Made by a program: the position numbers and the translations under genes. A model generated the notes under the pieces. It worked only from the letters and a program-made list of their open reading frames with translations. It ran no database searches and had not been told where the DNA came from. A stretch of DNA of 64,000 nt, from positions 434,001-498,000 of the forward strand of contig NZ_CABPSQ010000001.1 of the NCBI RefSeq assembly GCF_902459775.1, in the 5' to 3' direction. This document shows, piece after piece, positions 8,079-16,611 of this stretch (position 1 is its first letter; the number at the start of each line of letters is the position of its first letter). This stretch comes from Pandoraea captiosa (GTDB lineage Bacteria > Pseudomonadota > Gammaproteobacteria > Burkholderiales > Burkholderiaceae).

Positions 8079-9173
8079 ATGTCTTTTCTGACTTTGACGG
8101 ATGTTTCCAAGACGTTTGGCGAGCTCAATGCCGTCTCGAACGTCAATCTCTCGGTGGAGAAGGGCGAGTTCGTCTCGCTGCTCGGCCCGTCGGGCTGCGG
8201 CAAAACCACCACGTTGCAGATGATCGCGGGTTTCGTCGAAGCCACGACCGGGCGCATTACGCTCGACGGGCGCGACATTACCCACATGCGTCCGAACAAG
8301 CGCGGTCTGGGCATCGTGTTCCAGAGCTACGCGCTGTTCCCGCACATGACGGTGGCGGACAACGTTGGATTCGGCCTGGAAATGCGCGGCGTCGATAAGG
8401 CAGAACGCAAGGAGCGCATTCGCGAGGCGCTTGCGCTGGTGCGACTCGATGCCCTCGGCCATCGCTTCCCGCGTGAACTCTCCGGTGGCCAGCGTCAGCG
8501 TGTGGCCATCGCTCGTGCCGTGGTGATTGCACCGCCGGTGCTGCTCCTCGATGAACCGATGTCCAACCTCGACGCCAAACTGCGCGAGGACATGCAGTTC
8601 GAACTGCGCTCGATCCAGCGCAAGATCGGCACGACCACGATCATGGTGACGCACGATCAGTCCGAGGCCCTGTCGATCAGCGATCGGGTCGTGGTCATGG
8701 AAGCAGGGCGCATTACGCAGGTCGATACGCCGTACCGCGCCTACGAGCGTCCGGAAACCCCGTTTGTCTCGCAATTCATCGGCAAGGCCAACATGCTCGC
8801 GGGCCGGGTGGCCGCGCGCGATGCCGAGCATCTGCATATCGAACTGGGCGCGCAACTGACCCAACGCGCCGCGCTCACCGAACTCTCGCCGCGCGACCGC
8901 GCCATGGCCGTGGGCGATGCGATCACCATGTGCCTGCGCCCCGAAAAGGTCCGCCTTTGCGCCCCGTCGGCCGGTCGTCTGTCTGCCACTGTGACGAGCC
9001 GCTTCTTCCTCGGCAGCCAGTGGCTCTACCGCGTGGACAGCGCGCTGGGCGAAGTGCTCGTGTGCTGCCAGAACGAAGGCGGTGAGCCGCTGGACGAAGG
9101 CGCGCCGGTCGGCCTCGACTGGCATCCGGAAGCCGTGCGCTTCGTTGCGGCAGGAGCGTGCGCCAATGGCTGA
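8079..9173 (+). CDS. ABC transporter ATP-binding protein (PotA-like)
   Basis: A 364-residue ATPase of a polyamine/iron/thiamine-type (PotA-like) importer. It has Walker A GPSGCGKT at 36-43, a Q-loop (FQSYALFPHMTV), signature LSGGQ at 134-138, Walker B LLLDEP at 155-160 and the switch histidine H192. A TOBE-type regulatory domain follows after about residue 280. I chose the ATG at 8079, where the ABC fold starts (MSFLTLTDVSKTFG); an upstream in-frame start has no domain support. It is the first gene of a seven-gene operon, and its stop overlaps the next start by eight bases. It powers uptake through the two permeases downstream. Confidence 0.95.
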   Translation: MSFLTLTDVSKTFGELNAVSNVNLSVEKGEFVSLLGPSGCGKTTTLQMIAGFVEATTGRITLDGRDITHMRPNKRGLGIVFQSYALFPHMTVADNVGFGLEMRGVDKAERKERIREALALVRLDALGHRFPRELSGGQRQRVAIARAVVIAPPVLLLDEPMSNLDAKLREDMQFELRSIQRKIGTTTIMVTHDQSEALSISDRVVVMEAGRITQVDTPYRAYERPETPFVSQFIGKANMLAGRVAARDAEHLHIELGAQLTQRAALTELSPRDRAMAVGDAITMCLRPEKVRLCAPSAGRLSATVTSRFFLGSQWLYRVDSALGEVLVCCQNEGGEPLDEGAPVGLDWHPEAVRFVAAGACANG

Positions 9174-10071
9174 GACGCTGCAAGTTCCGCACACCGACGC
9201 CGCGCCGGGTGCGCGCGCGCCGTGGCACGCCTATTTGCCGATGTGGGTGATGAGTGCGCCGGCCATGCTGCTGTTCGTGGCGCTGGTGCTCATTCCGCTG
9301 CTCATGACGCTCGCGCTCACGTTCTATCAATTCGATCCGGCGAGCGGCCCGATCGCGGCATTCCAGTTCGAGAACTACCGGGAAGTGCTGTTCGACTCGT
9401 ACTTCCACACGATCTTTCTGCGCACCTTCGGCATCTCGCTCTCCGTCACCGTGATTTGCGCGGTCGTGGGGACGTTCGAGGCCTACGTGCTCTCGCGCAT
9501 GGGCGATCCGTGGCGCTCGCTGTTCCTGCTGGTGATTCTCTCGCCGCTGCTCGTGTCCATCGTGGTCCGTGCGTTCGGCTGGAGCATGCTGATGAGCTCC
9601 GGCGGCCTGATCAATCAGGCGTTCGGGCTGATCGGCATGGGGCCGTACAAGATGGAGTACACGAACTTCGCCATCGTGGTGGCGCTGGCGCACGTGATGC
9701 TGCCGTTCATGGTGATTCCGGTGTGGACATCGCTCCAGCGCCTCGACCCGCAGACGGAAAACGCAGCGCTCTCGCTCATGGCGTCTCCGGCAACCACGCT
9801 GCGTCGCATTGTCCTGCCGCAACTGGTGCCCGGCATTCTGTCGGGCAGCCTGATGGTGTTCGGCCTGTCGGCGAGCGCCTTTGCGATTCCGAGTCTGCTG
9901 GGCGGGCGTCGTCTGAAGGTGGCTGCCACCGCGGTGTACGACCAGTTCCTCAGCTCACTGAACTGGCCGTTGGGCGCGACCATCGCCGTGCTGCTGCTCG
10001 TGGCCAACCTGATCGTGATGCTCACGTACTACCGCCTGCTCGATCGCCGCTATTCGCGAAGCATGGGCTAA
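9166..10071 (+). CDS. ABC transporter permease 1 (PotB-like)
   Basis: A 301-residue inner-membrane permease of the PotB/binding-protein-dependent transport type, with about six transmembrane segments. The EAA-type motif that contacts the ATPase reads ENAALSLMASPATTLRRIVLPQLVPGIL. The ATG at 9166 follows AGGAG and overlaps the ATPase stop, a sign of translational coupling. With permease 2 it forms the heterodimeric channel of the importer. The substrate is not readable from the sequence alone; the downstream dehydrogenase points to an amine or amino-acid-like compound. Confidence 0.94.
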   Translation: MAETLQVPHTDAAPGARAPWHAYLPMWVMSAPAMLLFVALVLIPLLMTLALTFYQFDPASGPIAAFQFENYREVLFDSYFHTIFLRTFGISLSVTVICAVVGTFEAYVLSRMGDPWRSLFLLVILSPLLVSIVVRAFGWSMLMSSGGLINQAFGLIGMGPYKMEYTNFAIVVALAHVMLPFMVIPVWTSLQRLDPQTENAALSLMASPATTLRRIVLPQLVPGILSGSLMVFGLSASAFAIPSLLGGRRLKVAATAVYDQFLSSLNWPLGATIAVLLLVANLIVMLTYYRLLDRRYSRSMG

Positions 10072-10102
10072 GGCCACCGCAGAACAGAACTCACTCGCCA
10101 TC

Positions 10103-10897
10103 ATGCGTAAAAACAGTCCCCTGGCGCTCGCGTTCCACACGCTCGTCATTCTCTTCGTGCTCGCCCCGATGATCATCGTGGTGCTGGTCGCGTTCACGCC
10201 CGAGCAAACGCTCTCGCTGCCCACGCGCGGTATATCGCTGCGCTGGTTCCGTGCGATTCTCGACTACCCCGACTTCATCGCATCGTTCTTCACCAGTCTG
10301 AAGCTCGCATTCATTTCGGCCACGCTCTCGCTCGTGATCGCGTTGCCCGCCGCGCTGGCCATCGGCCGTTCGCGTTTCCCGGGACGCAATTTCCTCAACG
10401 GTCTGCTGCTCTCGCCGCTGGTGATCCCGGGGCTCGTGCTCGGCATTGCGCTGTTGCGCTTCTTCGCCATGCTCGGCGTGACCGGCTCGTTCGGCGCGCT
10501 GATCTTCGCGCACATGATCATCGTGACGCCGTTCATCATGCGTCTCGTGCTCGCCTCCATCAGCGGGCTCGACCGCAGTGTCGAGAACGCCGCCGCCTCG
10601 CTCGGCGCGGGGTCGTGGACGACGTTCCGTCGCGTGACCATGCCGATGATTCTGCCGGGCATCACCGGCGGCTGGTTGCTGGCGTTCATCAACAGCTTCG
10701 ACGAACTGACGATGTCGGTCTTTCTGACGGCGCCGCAAACCGTCACGCTGCCGGTGCGCATGTACATGTACGCGACGGAATCGATCGATCCGATGATGGC
10801 GTCGGTCTCGGCGCTCGTCATTGCCGTGACGCTCGGCGCGATGCTGCTGCTCGACCGCATCTACGGCCTGAACCGCATTCTGATCGGCCAGCATTGA
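10103..10897 (+). CDS. ABC transporter permease 2 (PotC-like)
   Basis: A 264-residue permease of the PotC type, with an N-terminal membrane segment (LAFHTLVILFVLAPMIIVVL) and about six segments in total. The EAA loop reads ENAAASLGAGSWTTFRRVTMPMILPGITGG. It follows permease 1 by 31 bases and precedes the ferredoxin-like subunit by about 20 bases. With the first permease it forms the transmembrane domain of the importer. Confidence 0.94.
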   Translation: MRKNSPLALAFHTLVILFVLAPMIIVVLVAFTPEQTLSLPTRGISLRWFRAILDYPDFIASFFTSLKLAFISATLSLVIALPAALAIGRSRFPGRNFLNGLLLSPLVIPGLVLGIALLRFFAMLGVTGSFGALIFAHMIIVTPFIMRLVLASISGLDRSVENAAASLGAGSWTTFRRVTMPMILPGITGGWLLAFINSFDELTMSVFLTAPQTVTLPVRMYMYATESIDPMMASVSALVIAVTLGAMLLLDRIYGLNRILIGQH

Positions 10898-10917
10898 ACG
10901 CGCGCACAACGACTCCT

Positions 10918-11331
10918 ATGTCCAGTTCCTCCCAATACGCTTCACAGGACGCGCGCGCGCCCGGACAACCGGCGGCTCACGCGCAGCTCACACGCCTGAG
11001 CGAGACTGCACGCGCGCCGGTAACGTTCTACATCGACGGCGCGCCGGTCCAGGCGCTGGCCGGTGACACGGTGCTCACCGCGATCCTCACGCACCAGCGC
11101 CACGTGCGCATCAGCGAGTTCAGCGGCACGCCGCGCGCAGGCTTTTGCATGATTGGCGCGTGCCAGGACTGCTGGGTGCGTTGCGAGCCGACGACCGCGC
11201 TCGCCGGTGAAGATCGCGGCGACGCGCAACTCACGCGGTTGCGCGCGTGCTCGACCATCGTCCAGCCCGGCATGCGCGTCGTCACGCGCGCCGCCGACAT
11301 CAACGAAATCCATGGAGGCCCGCATGGCTGA
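10918..11331 (+). CDS. [2Fe-2S] subunit of amine/opine-type dehydrogenase (HcnA/OoxA-like)
   Basis: A 137-residue plant-type [2Fe-2S] protein. The ligand pattern is C77-x4-C82-x2-C85 and C111 (GFCMIGACQDCWVRC and LRACSTI). This matches the small (gamma) subunit of heterotrimeric dehydrogenases: hydrogen cyanide synthase HcnA, opine oxidase small subunit, and D-hydroxyproline dehydrogenase. It carries electrons from the flavin subunits. I chose the ATG at 10918, where the ferredoxin fold follows after a short polar tail. The stop overlaps the next start by eight bases, so it is coupled to the FAD/NAD(P)-binding subunit. Confidence 0.9.
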   Translation: MSSSSQYASQDARAPGQPAAHAQLTRLSETARAPVTFYIDGAPVQALAGDTVLTAILTHQRHVRISEFSGTPRAGFCMIGACQDCWVRCEPTTALAGEDRGDAQLTRLRACSTIVQPGMRVVTRAADINEIHGGPHG

Positions 11332-12784
11332 GCGCGCCCCGAGTCTGGTGAATCCGATGACGCCCGGGGATCTCAACGTGGTGATCGTCGGTGCGGGCCC
11401 TGCGGGCATTCGTGCCGCACAAACGCTTGTCGCGGCGGGCGTGCGCCCGATCGTGCTGGACGAGAATATGCGCTGGGGTGGTCAGATCTACCGTCAGCCA
11501 CCGGAGAACGCCGGCTTCACGCGCAGCAAGCAAGCGCTTTACGGCTTCGAAGCCGCGAAGGCCGACGCGGTGCACAACGCAATGGCTGCGCTGTTGCCGC
11601 AGGTCGACTATCGACCCGAGACCCTCGTGTGGGCGTGCGATCCGAAGCGGCTGCATACCATGCACGGCGGGCGAGAAATACCGGTCGCGTTCAGTCATCT
11701 GATCATCGCGAGCGGCGCGACCGATCGCGTGTTGCCGTTGCCGGGCTGGACCCAGCCGGGTGTGTACACGTTGGGCGGTGCGCAGGTCGCGCTCAAAGCT
11801 CAGGGGTGTGCGATCGGTGAGCAGGTCGTGTTCGCGGGTACCGGACCGTTGCTGTATCTGGTGGCTTACCAATACGCCAAGGCGGGGGCCAACGTCGTGG
11901 CCGTGCTCGACACCAGCGCATTCGCCGCGCAGGCCAAGGCCGCCCCGCGACTGCTCAACCAACCGGCCACGTTCGCCAAGGGGCTTTACTACGTGGGATG
12001 GTTGCGGGCGCGAGGCGTGCGCATCGAGCACGGGGTGACGCTCGAAGGGATCGACGGCACGAACGGCGTGCGTGCGATCCGCTGGCAGCGCGCCGGTCGC
12101 CGGCACGCTCTCGAATGCAGTGCGGTGGGGCTCGGTTACGGCCTGCGTCCTGAAACGCAACTGGCCGATCTCGCTGGCTGCCGCTTCGTCTTCGACGACC
12201 TGAACCGTTGCTGGCTGCCCGAGCGCGATGCAGCCGGGCGCAGTTCGCAACCCGGCATCTATCTGGCGGGCGACGGTGCGGGGATTGCCGGTGCCGACGC
12301 CGCCGAACTCGCCGGTCGTCGCGCAGCGCTCGCCTTGCTCGAAGATATCGGCATCGCTTCGCCATGCGTGCCGGGCGCGCCCGACGCCGCGACCCTGGAG
12401 CGCAAGCTCGCGAGCATTCGGCGCTTTCGCGAGGGCATCGAGCAGGTTTTTGCCTTGCCCGAAGACCCCGCCGCGCGCTGGCCGGACGACATGCTCGTGT
12501 GCCGTTGCGAGGAAGTCAGCGCGCGCACGTTGCGCGAGTGCGTGCGCGTGGACGGCGTGACCGAGATCAATCGCCTCAAGGCGCTGACCCGGGTGGGTAT
12601 GGGACGCTGTCAGGGGCGCATGTGCGGCGAAGCGGCTTGCCATGTGCTGGCCGACGCGAGCGGGCAGACGTTCGCGCAAGTGGGGCGTTTGCGTGCGCAG
12701 GCCCCGATCAAACCGATTCCGATTGCACCGATGCTGTTCGACGAAAACGTGGCGGCCATTCCCGACGAGGCCCGCGATGAGTAA
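11324..12784 (+). CDS. FAD/NAD(P)-binding subunit with C-terminal Fer2_BFD (HcnB/OoxA-like)
   Basis: A 486-residue oxidoreductase subunit. An FAD-binding GAGPAG motif lies at 23-28, a second dinucleotide fold in the middle (VVFAGTGPLLYLVAYQYAKAG) and an FAD-closing YLAGDGAGIAGADAA segment. The C-terminus has a bacterioferritin-associated-ferredoxin-like [2Fe-2S] domain (C393-x-C395 ... C429-x4-C434). This architecture is that of the alpha subunit of opine oxidase, HcnB and D-hydroxyproline dehydrogenase. It passes electrons from the substrate-oxidising flavin subunit to the respiratory chain or an electron carrier. The ATG at 11324 follows GGAGG. An in-frame ATG twelve bases earlier is less well placed. 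Its stop overlaps the next start. Confidence 0.92.
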   Translation: MAERAPSLVNPMTPGDLNVVIVGAGPAGIRAAQTLVAAGVRPIVLDENMRWGGQIYRQPPENAGFTRSKQALYGFEAAKADAVHNAMAALLPQVDYRPETLVWACDPKRLHTMHGGREIPVAFSHLIIASGATDRVLPLPGWTQPGVYTLGGAQVALKAQGCAIGEQVVFAGTGPLLYLVAYQYAKAGANVVAVLDTSAFAAQAKAAPRLLNQPATFAKGLYYVGWLRARGVRIEHGVTLEGIDGTNGVRAIRWQRAGRRHALECSAVGLGYGLRPETQLADLAGCRFVFDDLNRCWLPERDAAGRSSQPGIYLAGDGAGIAGADAAELAGRRAALALLEDIGIASPCVPGAPDAATLERKLASIRRFREGIEQVFALPEDPAARWPDDMLVCRCEEVSARTLRECVRVDGVTEINRLKALTRVGMGRCQGRMCGEAACHVLADASGQTFAQVGRLRAQAPIKPIPIAPMLFDENVAAIPDEARDE

Positions 12785-13931
12785 GCCATTGCCGATGAGC
12801 AGGCCAATGCATTACGACGTTGTGGTCGCCGGGGGCGGACTCGTCGGTGCCTCCGCCGCGCGCGAGCTTGCCGCACGGGGGATGAAGGTGGCGTTGTTCG
12901 AACGACGCTACTGTGGGGCGCAGGCCAGTGGCGTCAACTACGGCGGCGTGCGTTGCCAGGGCCGCCCCGAGGCGCAACTGCCCCTCGCGATGCGTGCGCG
13001 CCGCGTGTGGGACCGTTTGCCGGAACTGATCGGCACCGACGGCGAATTCGTGCGCTCGGGCCATTTGCGTCTCGCGCGTCGCGAGAGCGATCTCGAACCG
13101 CTCGATGCGTGGGCCGCGATGGCCGCGAATTATGGTCTGTCCTCCACGGTATTTCGCGGCGCGCAATTCCGCGAGCGATTCCCGTGGCTCGGCCCGGGCG
13201 CGGTGGGCGGGTCGCTGTGCATGAGCGACGGGCATGCCAATCCGCGTCTCGTGTCGCCGGCCTTCGCCCGTGCGGCGCGCGCCCTCGGCGCGGACGTTCG
13301 CGAACGCACGCCGATCACGTCGATGGCGCACGACGGCGTGCGCTTCCAACTGACGGCACAGCCCGAGCAGGGCGACGCCATGCATGTGAGTTGCGACTGG
13401 TTGCTCAATACGTCCGGCGCGTGGGCGAACCACATCGCAGGCGCGTTCGGCGAGCGTGTGCCGATGCATGCCATCTACCCGAACATGTGGGTGACCGAGC
13501 CGCTGCCGATGTTCGTGGGCCATAGCCTCGGCGTCTACGGTGGCGGTGTCTACGCAAGACAAGTCGAGCGCGGCAACTGCGTGATCGGCGGCGGACGCGG
13601 CACGGGCGACGGCGAGTACGCCCAGCCCTCGGCCGAGACTACGCGCGCGGTCATGCGCGAGGCCTGTGCCTTGCTGCCGGCATTGCGCAATGCGCTGCTC
13701 ATTCGCACCTGGAGCGGTGTGGAGGGTGAGACGCCCGACGACAACCCGATCATCGGCATGAGCCGCACGACACCGCGTCTGGTGCATGCCTTCGGTTTCT
13801 CGGGCGGCGGTTTCCTGCTGGCCCCCGGTGTCGGCGAAGTGCTGGCCGATCTTGTCACCCTCGGTGAGACGTCGACGCCGATCGATGCCTTTGCCGTCGA
13901 CCGGTTCGCCAAGGTCGGCGTCGAGGCTTGA
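12777..13931 (+). CDS. DadA-like FAD amine dehydrogenase subunit (HcnC/OoxB-like)
   Basis: A 384-residue DAO-family flavoprotein. The N-terminal dinucleotide motif is GGGLVG (residues 19-24). The middle and C-terminal parts have YGGVRCQGRPEAQLPLAM, a substrate-pocket region, and the conserved GFSGGGFLLAPGVGEVLADL near the end. It should oxidise the C-N bond of an amino acid, opine or imino acid and hand electrons to its partner subunits. ATG 12777 overlaps the previous stop by eight bases. Together with the two preceding genes it makes a three-part dehydrogenase (beta, alpha and gamma). The substrate is not determined by the sequence. Confidence 0.92.
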   Translation: MSKPLPMSRPMHYDVVVAGGGLVGASAARELAARGMKVALFERRYCGAQASGVNYGGVRCQGRPEAQLPLAMRARRVWDRLPELIGTDGEFVRSGHLRLARRESDLEPLDAWAAMAANYGLSSTVFRGAQFRERFPWLGPGAVGGSLCMSDGHANPRLVSPAFARAARALGADVRERTPITSMAHDGVRFQLTAQPEQGDAMHVSCDWLLNTSGAWANHIAGAFGERVPMHAIYPNMWVTEPLPMFVGHSLGVYGGGVYARQVERGNCVIGGGRGTGDGEYAQPSAETTRAVMREACALLPALRNALLIRTWSGVEGETPDDNPIIGMSRTTPRLVHAFGFSGGGFLLAPGVGEVLADLVTLGETSTPIDAFAVDRFAKVGVEA

Positions 13932-14011
13932 GAAACCGCTGTGCATCGCAAACGTTCAGAGTCCGTCCCACAACAACATTTCTATTCCCTGGAAACGCAA
14001 GGAGAACCACG

Positions 14012-15058
14012 ATGAAGCTATCCGTTAAGGTCGTCATGTGCGCTGCGGCGCTGGCATTGGGCGCGAGCAGCGCGGCCTGGTCGCAGTCCAAAACGCTCTA
14101 CATCGGCATGAATGGCGGCCCGATGGAAAAGGCTTACACGAGCCAGGTCTTTCCGGAGTTCGAGAAGGCCAACAATGTGAAGGTCGTGGTGGTGCCGGGC
14201 ACGTCCTCGGACGTGCTGGCCAAGCTGCTTGCGAACCGTAACAGCCCGCAGATGCACGTCGTTTTCCTGGACGACGGCGTGATGGCGCGCGCGATCAGCA
14301 TGGGCGTGTGTCAGAAGCTCGACGATTCGCCCGTGCTCAAGGAACTGATGCCGTCGGCGCGCGTGAAGGACGACATGGGCGCCGGTGTGCAGCTCGGCAT
14401 GACCGGCATCGGCTACAACACCAAGCTCTTCAAGGAAAAGGGCTGGGCCGCGCCGACCTCGTGGACCGACTTCGCCGATCCCAAGTACAAGGGCAAGGTG
14501 GTGTTCCAGTCGGCGTCGAGCAGCACCTTCGGCCTGCATGGCTTCCTCGCACTGAACCGCATCTGGGGCGGCAGCGAGACGAACGTCGAGCCCGGCTTCA
14601 CGAAGTGGGCTACGACCGTCGGACCGAACGTGGTCGAATACATCCCGAACTCGGCCAAGCTCTCGGAAATGATCCAGACCGGCGAAGCCGCGATCTTCCC
14701 GCTGACCCCGACGGCGGTGAGCGACCTTCAGGACAAGGGCATTCAGGTCGGTTACGTGGCCCCCAAGGAAGGCGCGGTGCAGTTGCTCGTCGACCTGTGC
14801 GTGGTGAAGAACAGCCCGGATAACGCCATGGCGCAGAAGCTCGCGCAGTATCTGCTGTCGGCCAAGGGGCAATCGCTGGCCGCCGCCGCCGGCGCCTATA
14901 TCCCGACCAACCCGCAAGCGACGATTCCGCCGGCGATGCAAAAGCGTCTGGGCAAGCTCGACGATCTGACCCGTAACATCAAGACGGTCGACTGGGACGC
15001 CGTCAACCAGCGTCGCGCTCAGTGGGATCAGCGCTGGAACCGCCAGATCGAGCAGTAA
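14012..15058 (+). CDS. Periplasmic substrate-binding protein of the ABC importer
   Basis: A 348-residue extracellular solute-binding protein of the PotD/SBP type. The signal peptide is residues 1 to about 24 (MKLSVKVVMCAAALALGASS, with cleavage near AWS-QS). The mature part begins KTLYIGMNGGPMEKAY and contains the family features GMTGIGYNTKLF and QLLVDLCVVKNS. It should deliver the substrate to the two permeases. It is the last gene of the operon, 80 bases after the DadA-like gene, with AAGGAG upstream of its ATG. A terminator follows 80 bases after its stop. The unusual position of the binding protein at the end of the operon, behind the enzymes, is worth noting. Confidence 0.94.
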   Translation: MKLSVKVVMCAAALALGASSAAWSQSKTLYIGMNGGPMEKAYTSQVFPEFEKANNVKVVVVPGTSSDVLAKLLANRNSPQMHVVFLDDGVMARAISMGVCQKLDDSPVLKELMPSARVKDDMGAGVQLGMTGIGYNTKLFKEKGWAAPTSWTDFADPKYKGKVVFQSASSSTFGLHGFLALNRIWGGSETNVEPGFTKWATTVGPNVVEYIPNSAKLSEMIQTGEAAIFPLTPTAVSDLQDKGIQVGYVAPKEGAVQLLVDLCVVKNSPDNAMAQKLAQYLLSAKGQSLAAAAGAYIPTNPQATIPPAMQKRLGKLDDLTRNIKTVDWDAVNQRRAQWDQRWNRQIEQ

Positions 15059-15134
15059 TCCGGAGATAGGGGCGCGCGCATGCATTGGTCATGCGCGACG
15101 CGCGCCTCTCGTCTCTTGAGCCGTCCCCATGAAT

Positions 15135-15169
15135 AACGCCGGGCACCTCAGGGTGACCCGGCGTTTTCT
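15135..15169 (+). terminator. Rho-independent terminator of the ABC/dehydrogenase operon
   Basis: Arms CGCCGGG (15137-15143) and CCCGGCG (15157-15163) with inner pairing CACC/GGTG, followed by TTTTCTTT. It lies 80 bases after the binding-protein gene. Another imperfect GCGCGC-rich inverted repeat precedes it at about 15070-15105. Confidence 0.85.
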
Positions 15170-15246
15170 TTGGCAAGACAGTTGCCGCATGGGCGGCACG
15201 GTATCGATGGAATGCAAGGCGTGCGAAGCGACGGTGCCCGGACGGT

Positions 15247-15642
15247 CTACATCACATCTGCCTGTGCGGCGAGGCCGTTGAAGGCGCCGATCAGTTGTGC
15301 GTGGTCCGCCGGCATGACGAACGCATGCAGGGCATGCGCCGGTTCGTCGAGCATGAGGTAGCCGAGGCTCCACGTCGAAAACGCGCCGGGATTGCGGGGC
15401 GTGCCGTCGAGCAGTACCTGGATCGCGTCATGATGACGTGACGCTTCGATGCGCTCGCGGGCATCCGACACGGCGCTGGCCGGACCTTCGATGTACTGAT
15501 AGAAAGTGGCCCCGTCGTAGAGCAGCACGCCGGTCACACCGTGGGTCTCGTTGAACCCGCGGGAATGGACGATGATTTTCGAAAGCGCGAGCGGATCGAG
15601 GTCGGGCAAGGCACGGCTGATGTACGCGTAACACTCTGTCAT
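15247..15642 (-). CDS. BLUF-domain blue-light photoreceptor
   Basis: A 131-residue, single-domain BLUF protein. The flavin-contacting residues are all present: Y7 (YAYIS), N31 (FNETHGVTG) and Q49 (TFYQYIEGP). These are the Tyr/Asn/Gln that undergo the light-driven hydrogen-bond switch. No output domain is fused, so it must act through protein contact, like PixD-type proteins. I chose ATG 15642 because the BLUF fold starts right there. A longer in-frame frame runs into the shared promoter. It is divergent from the DUF1275 gene. A light-sensing role linked to the neighbouring GGDEF cyclases is possible but is inference. Confidence 0.93.
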   Translation of the reverse strand: MTECYAYISRALPDLDPLALSKIIVHSRGFNETHGVTGVLLYDGATFYQYIEGPASAVSDARERIEASRHHDAIQVLLDGTPRNPGAFSTWSLGYLMLDEPAHALHAFVMPADHAQLIGAFNGLAAQADVM

Positions 15643-15774
15643 TATTTTGTTAGGTCCCCATATCACTGTGCCCGCGCCGCGACACCGCCAGGGCAGTCGC
15701 GGGAAATTGGCGTCGACTTTGCGTCCACGCGCATTAGAATACCCCAAGTGCGATGCCCGGGAGCCTCACGCGCC

Positions 15775-16545
15775 ATGCCGATCAACTATTTACGCGGTTT
15801 CACCCAGCCAGTGCGCACCGACGCCGCGAACCGACGTCTGGGCTGCTCGCTCGCCTTCGTGGCCGGCGCGGCGAACGCGGGCGGCTTTCTGGCTGTCGGA
15901 CAGTACACGTCTCACATGTCGGGCATCGTCGCGTCGCTGTCCGACAATCTGGTCCTGGGCCAACTGGTACTCGTGCTCGCCGGGTTGAGCGCCTTGCTGG
16001 CGTTTCTGTTCGGCGCCGCCACGTCGGCCGTGCTGATTCACTGGGGACGGCGACACCATACGCACAGCGAATACGCGGCGCCGCTCATGTTCGAAGCGAT
16101 TTTGTTGCTGAGCTTCGGCATGATGGGCGCCAATCTCGAAGGGCAGCGCTGGTTCTACGTACCCGCCACCGTTGGATTGCTGTGCTACGTGATGGGGTTG
16201 CAGAACGCCATCATTACGAAAATTTCACGTGCCGAGATCCGCACGACGCACGTCACCGGGCTGGTCACGGACATCGGCATCGAGCTGGGCAAGATGGGTT
16301 ACTGGAACCGGCCCGGTGTGGCACAGGACCTCCCGCGCGTGGCGGGGGACCGGCAGAAGCTGCGACTGCTATGCGCGTTGCTGAGCATGTTCTTTCTGGG
16401 CGGGCTCACGGGGGCGCTGGGTTTCAAGCATCTCGGTTTCGTCTCGACGATTCCGCTTGCGGTCATCCTCGTCATGTTGGCCATCGTGCCGTTGCTCGAC
16501 GATTTTTCGCACAGCGCGCGTAGTTCCCGTGATCCGCGCCATTGA
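15775..16545 (+). CDS. DUF1275 (YoaK-type) membrane protein
   Basis: A 256-residue, multi-spanning inner-membrane protein of the DUF1275/YoaK family. Hallmarks are the N-terminal AGAANAGGFLAVGQYTSHMSG, and GLQNAIITKISRAEIRTTHVTG with LVTDIGIELGKM. About six hydrophobic segments follow. The family is thought to be transporter-like, but its substrate is unknown. I chose the ATG at 15775. It is divergent from the BLUF gene with about 130 bases between the starts. No strong ribosome-binding site is seen. Confidence 0.9.
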   Translation: MPINYLRGFTQPVRTDAANRRLGCSLAFVAGAANAGGFLAVGQYTSHMSGIVASLSDNLVLGQLVLVLAGLSALLAFLFGAATSAVLIHWGRRHHTHSEYAAPLMFEAILLLSFGMMGANLEGQRWFYVPATVGLLCYVMGLQNAIITKISRAEIRTTHVTGLVTDIGIELGKMGYWNRPGVAQDLPRVAGDRQKLRLLCALLSMFFLGGLTGALGFKHLGFVSTIPLAVILVMLAIVPLLDDFSHSARSSRDPRH

Positions 16546-16611
16546 GATCATTCACGCGCCTGAGGCCTCTCCACGCATTCACACGTCGGTATCCCTGTCA
16601 GGCCATTCGTT

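Noticed and set aside
10918-13931. Hydrogen cyanide synthase (hcnABC) as the identity of the three dehydrogenase subunits
   Set aside because: The architecture is shared by opine oxidases and D-hydroxyproline dehydrogenases, and the coupled ABC importer and IclR regulator argue for catabolism rather than cyanide formation.
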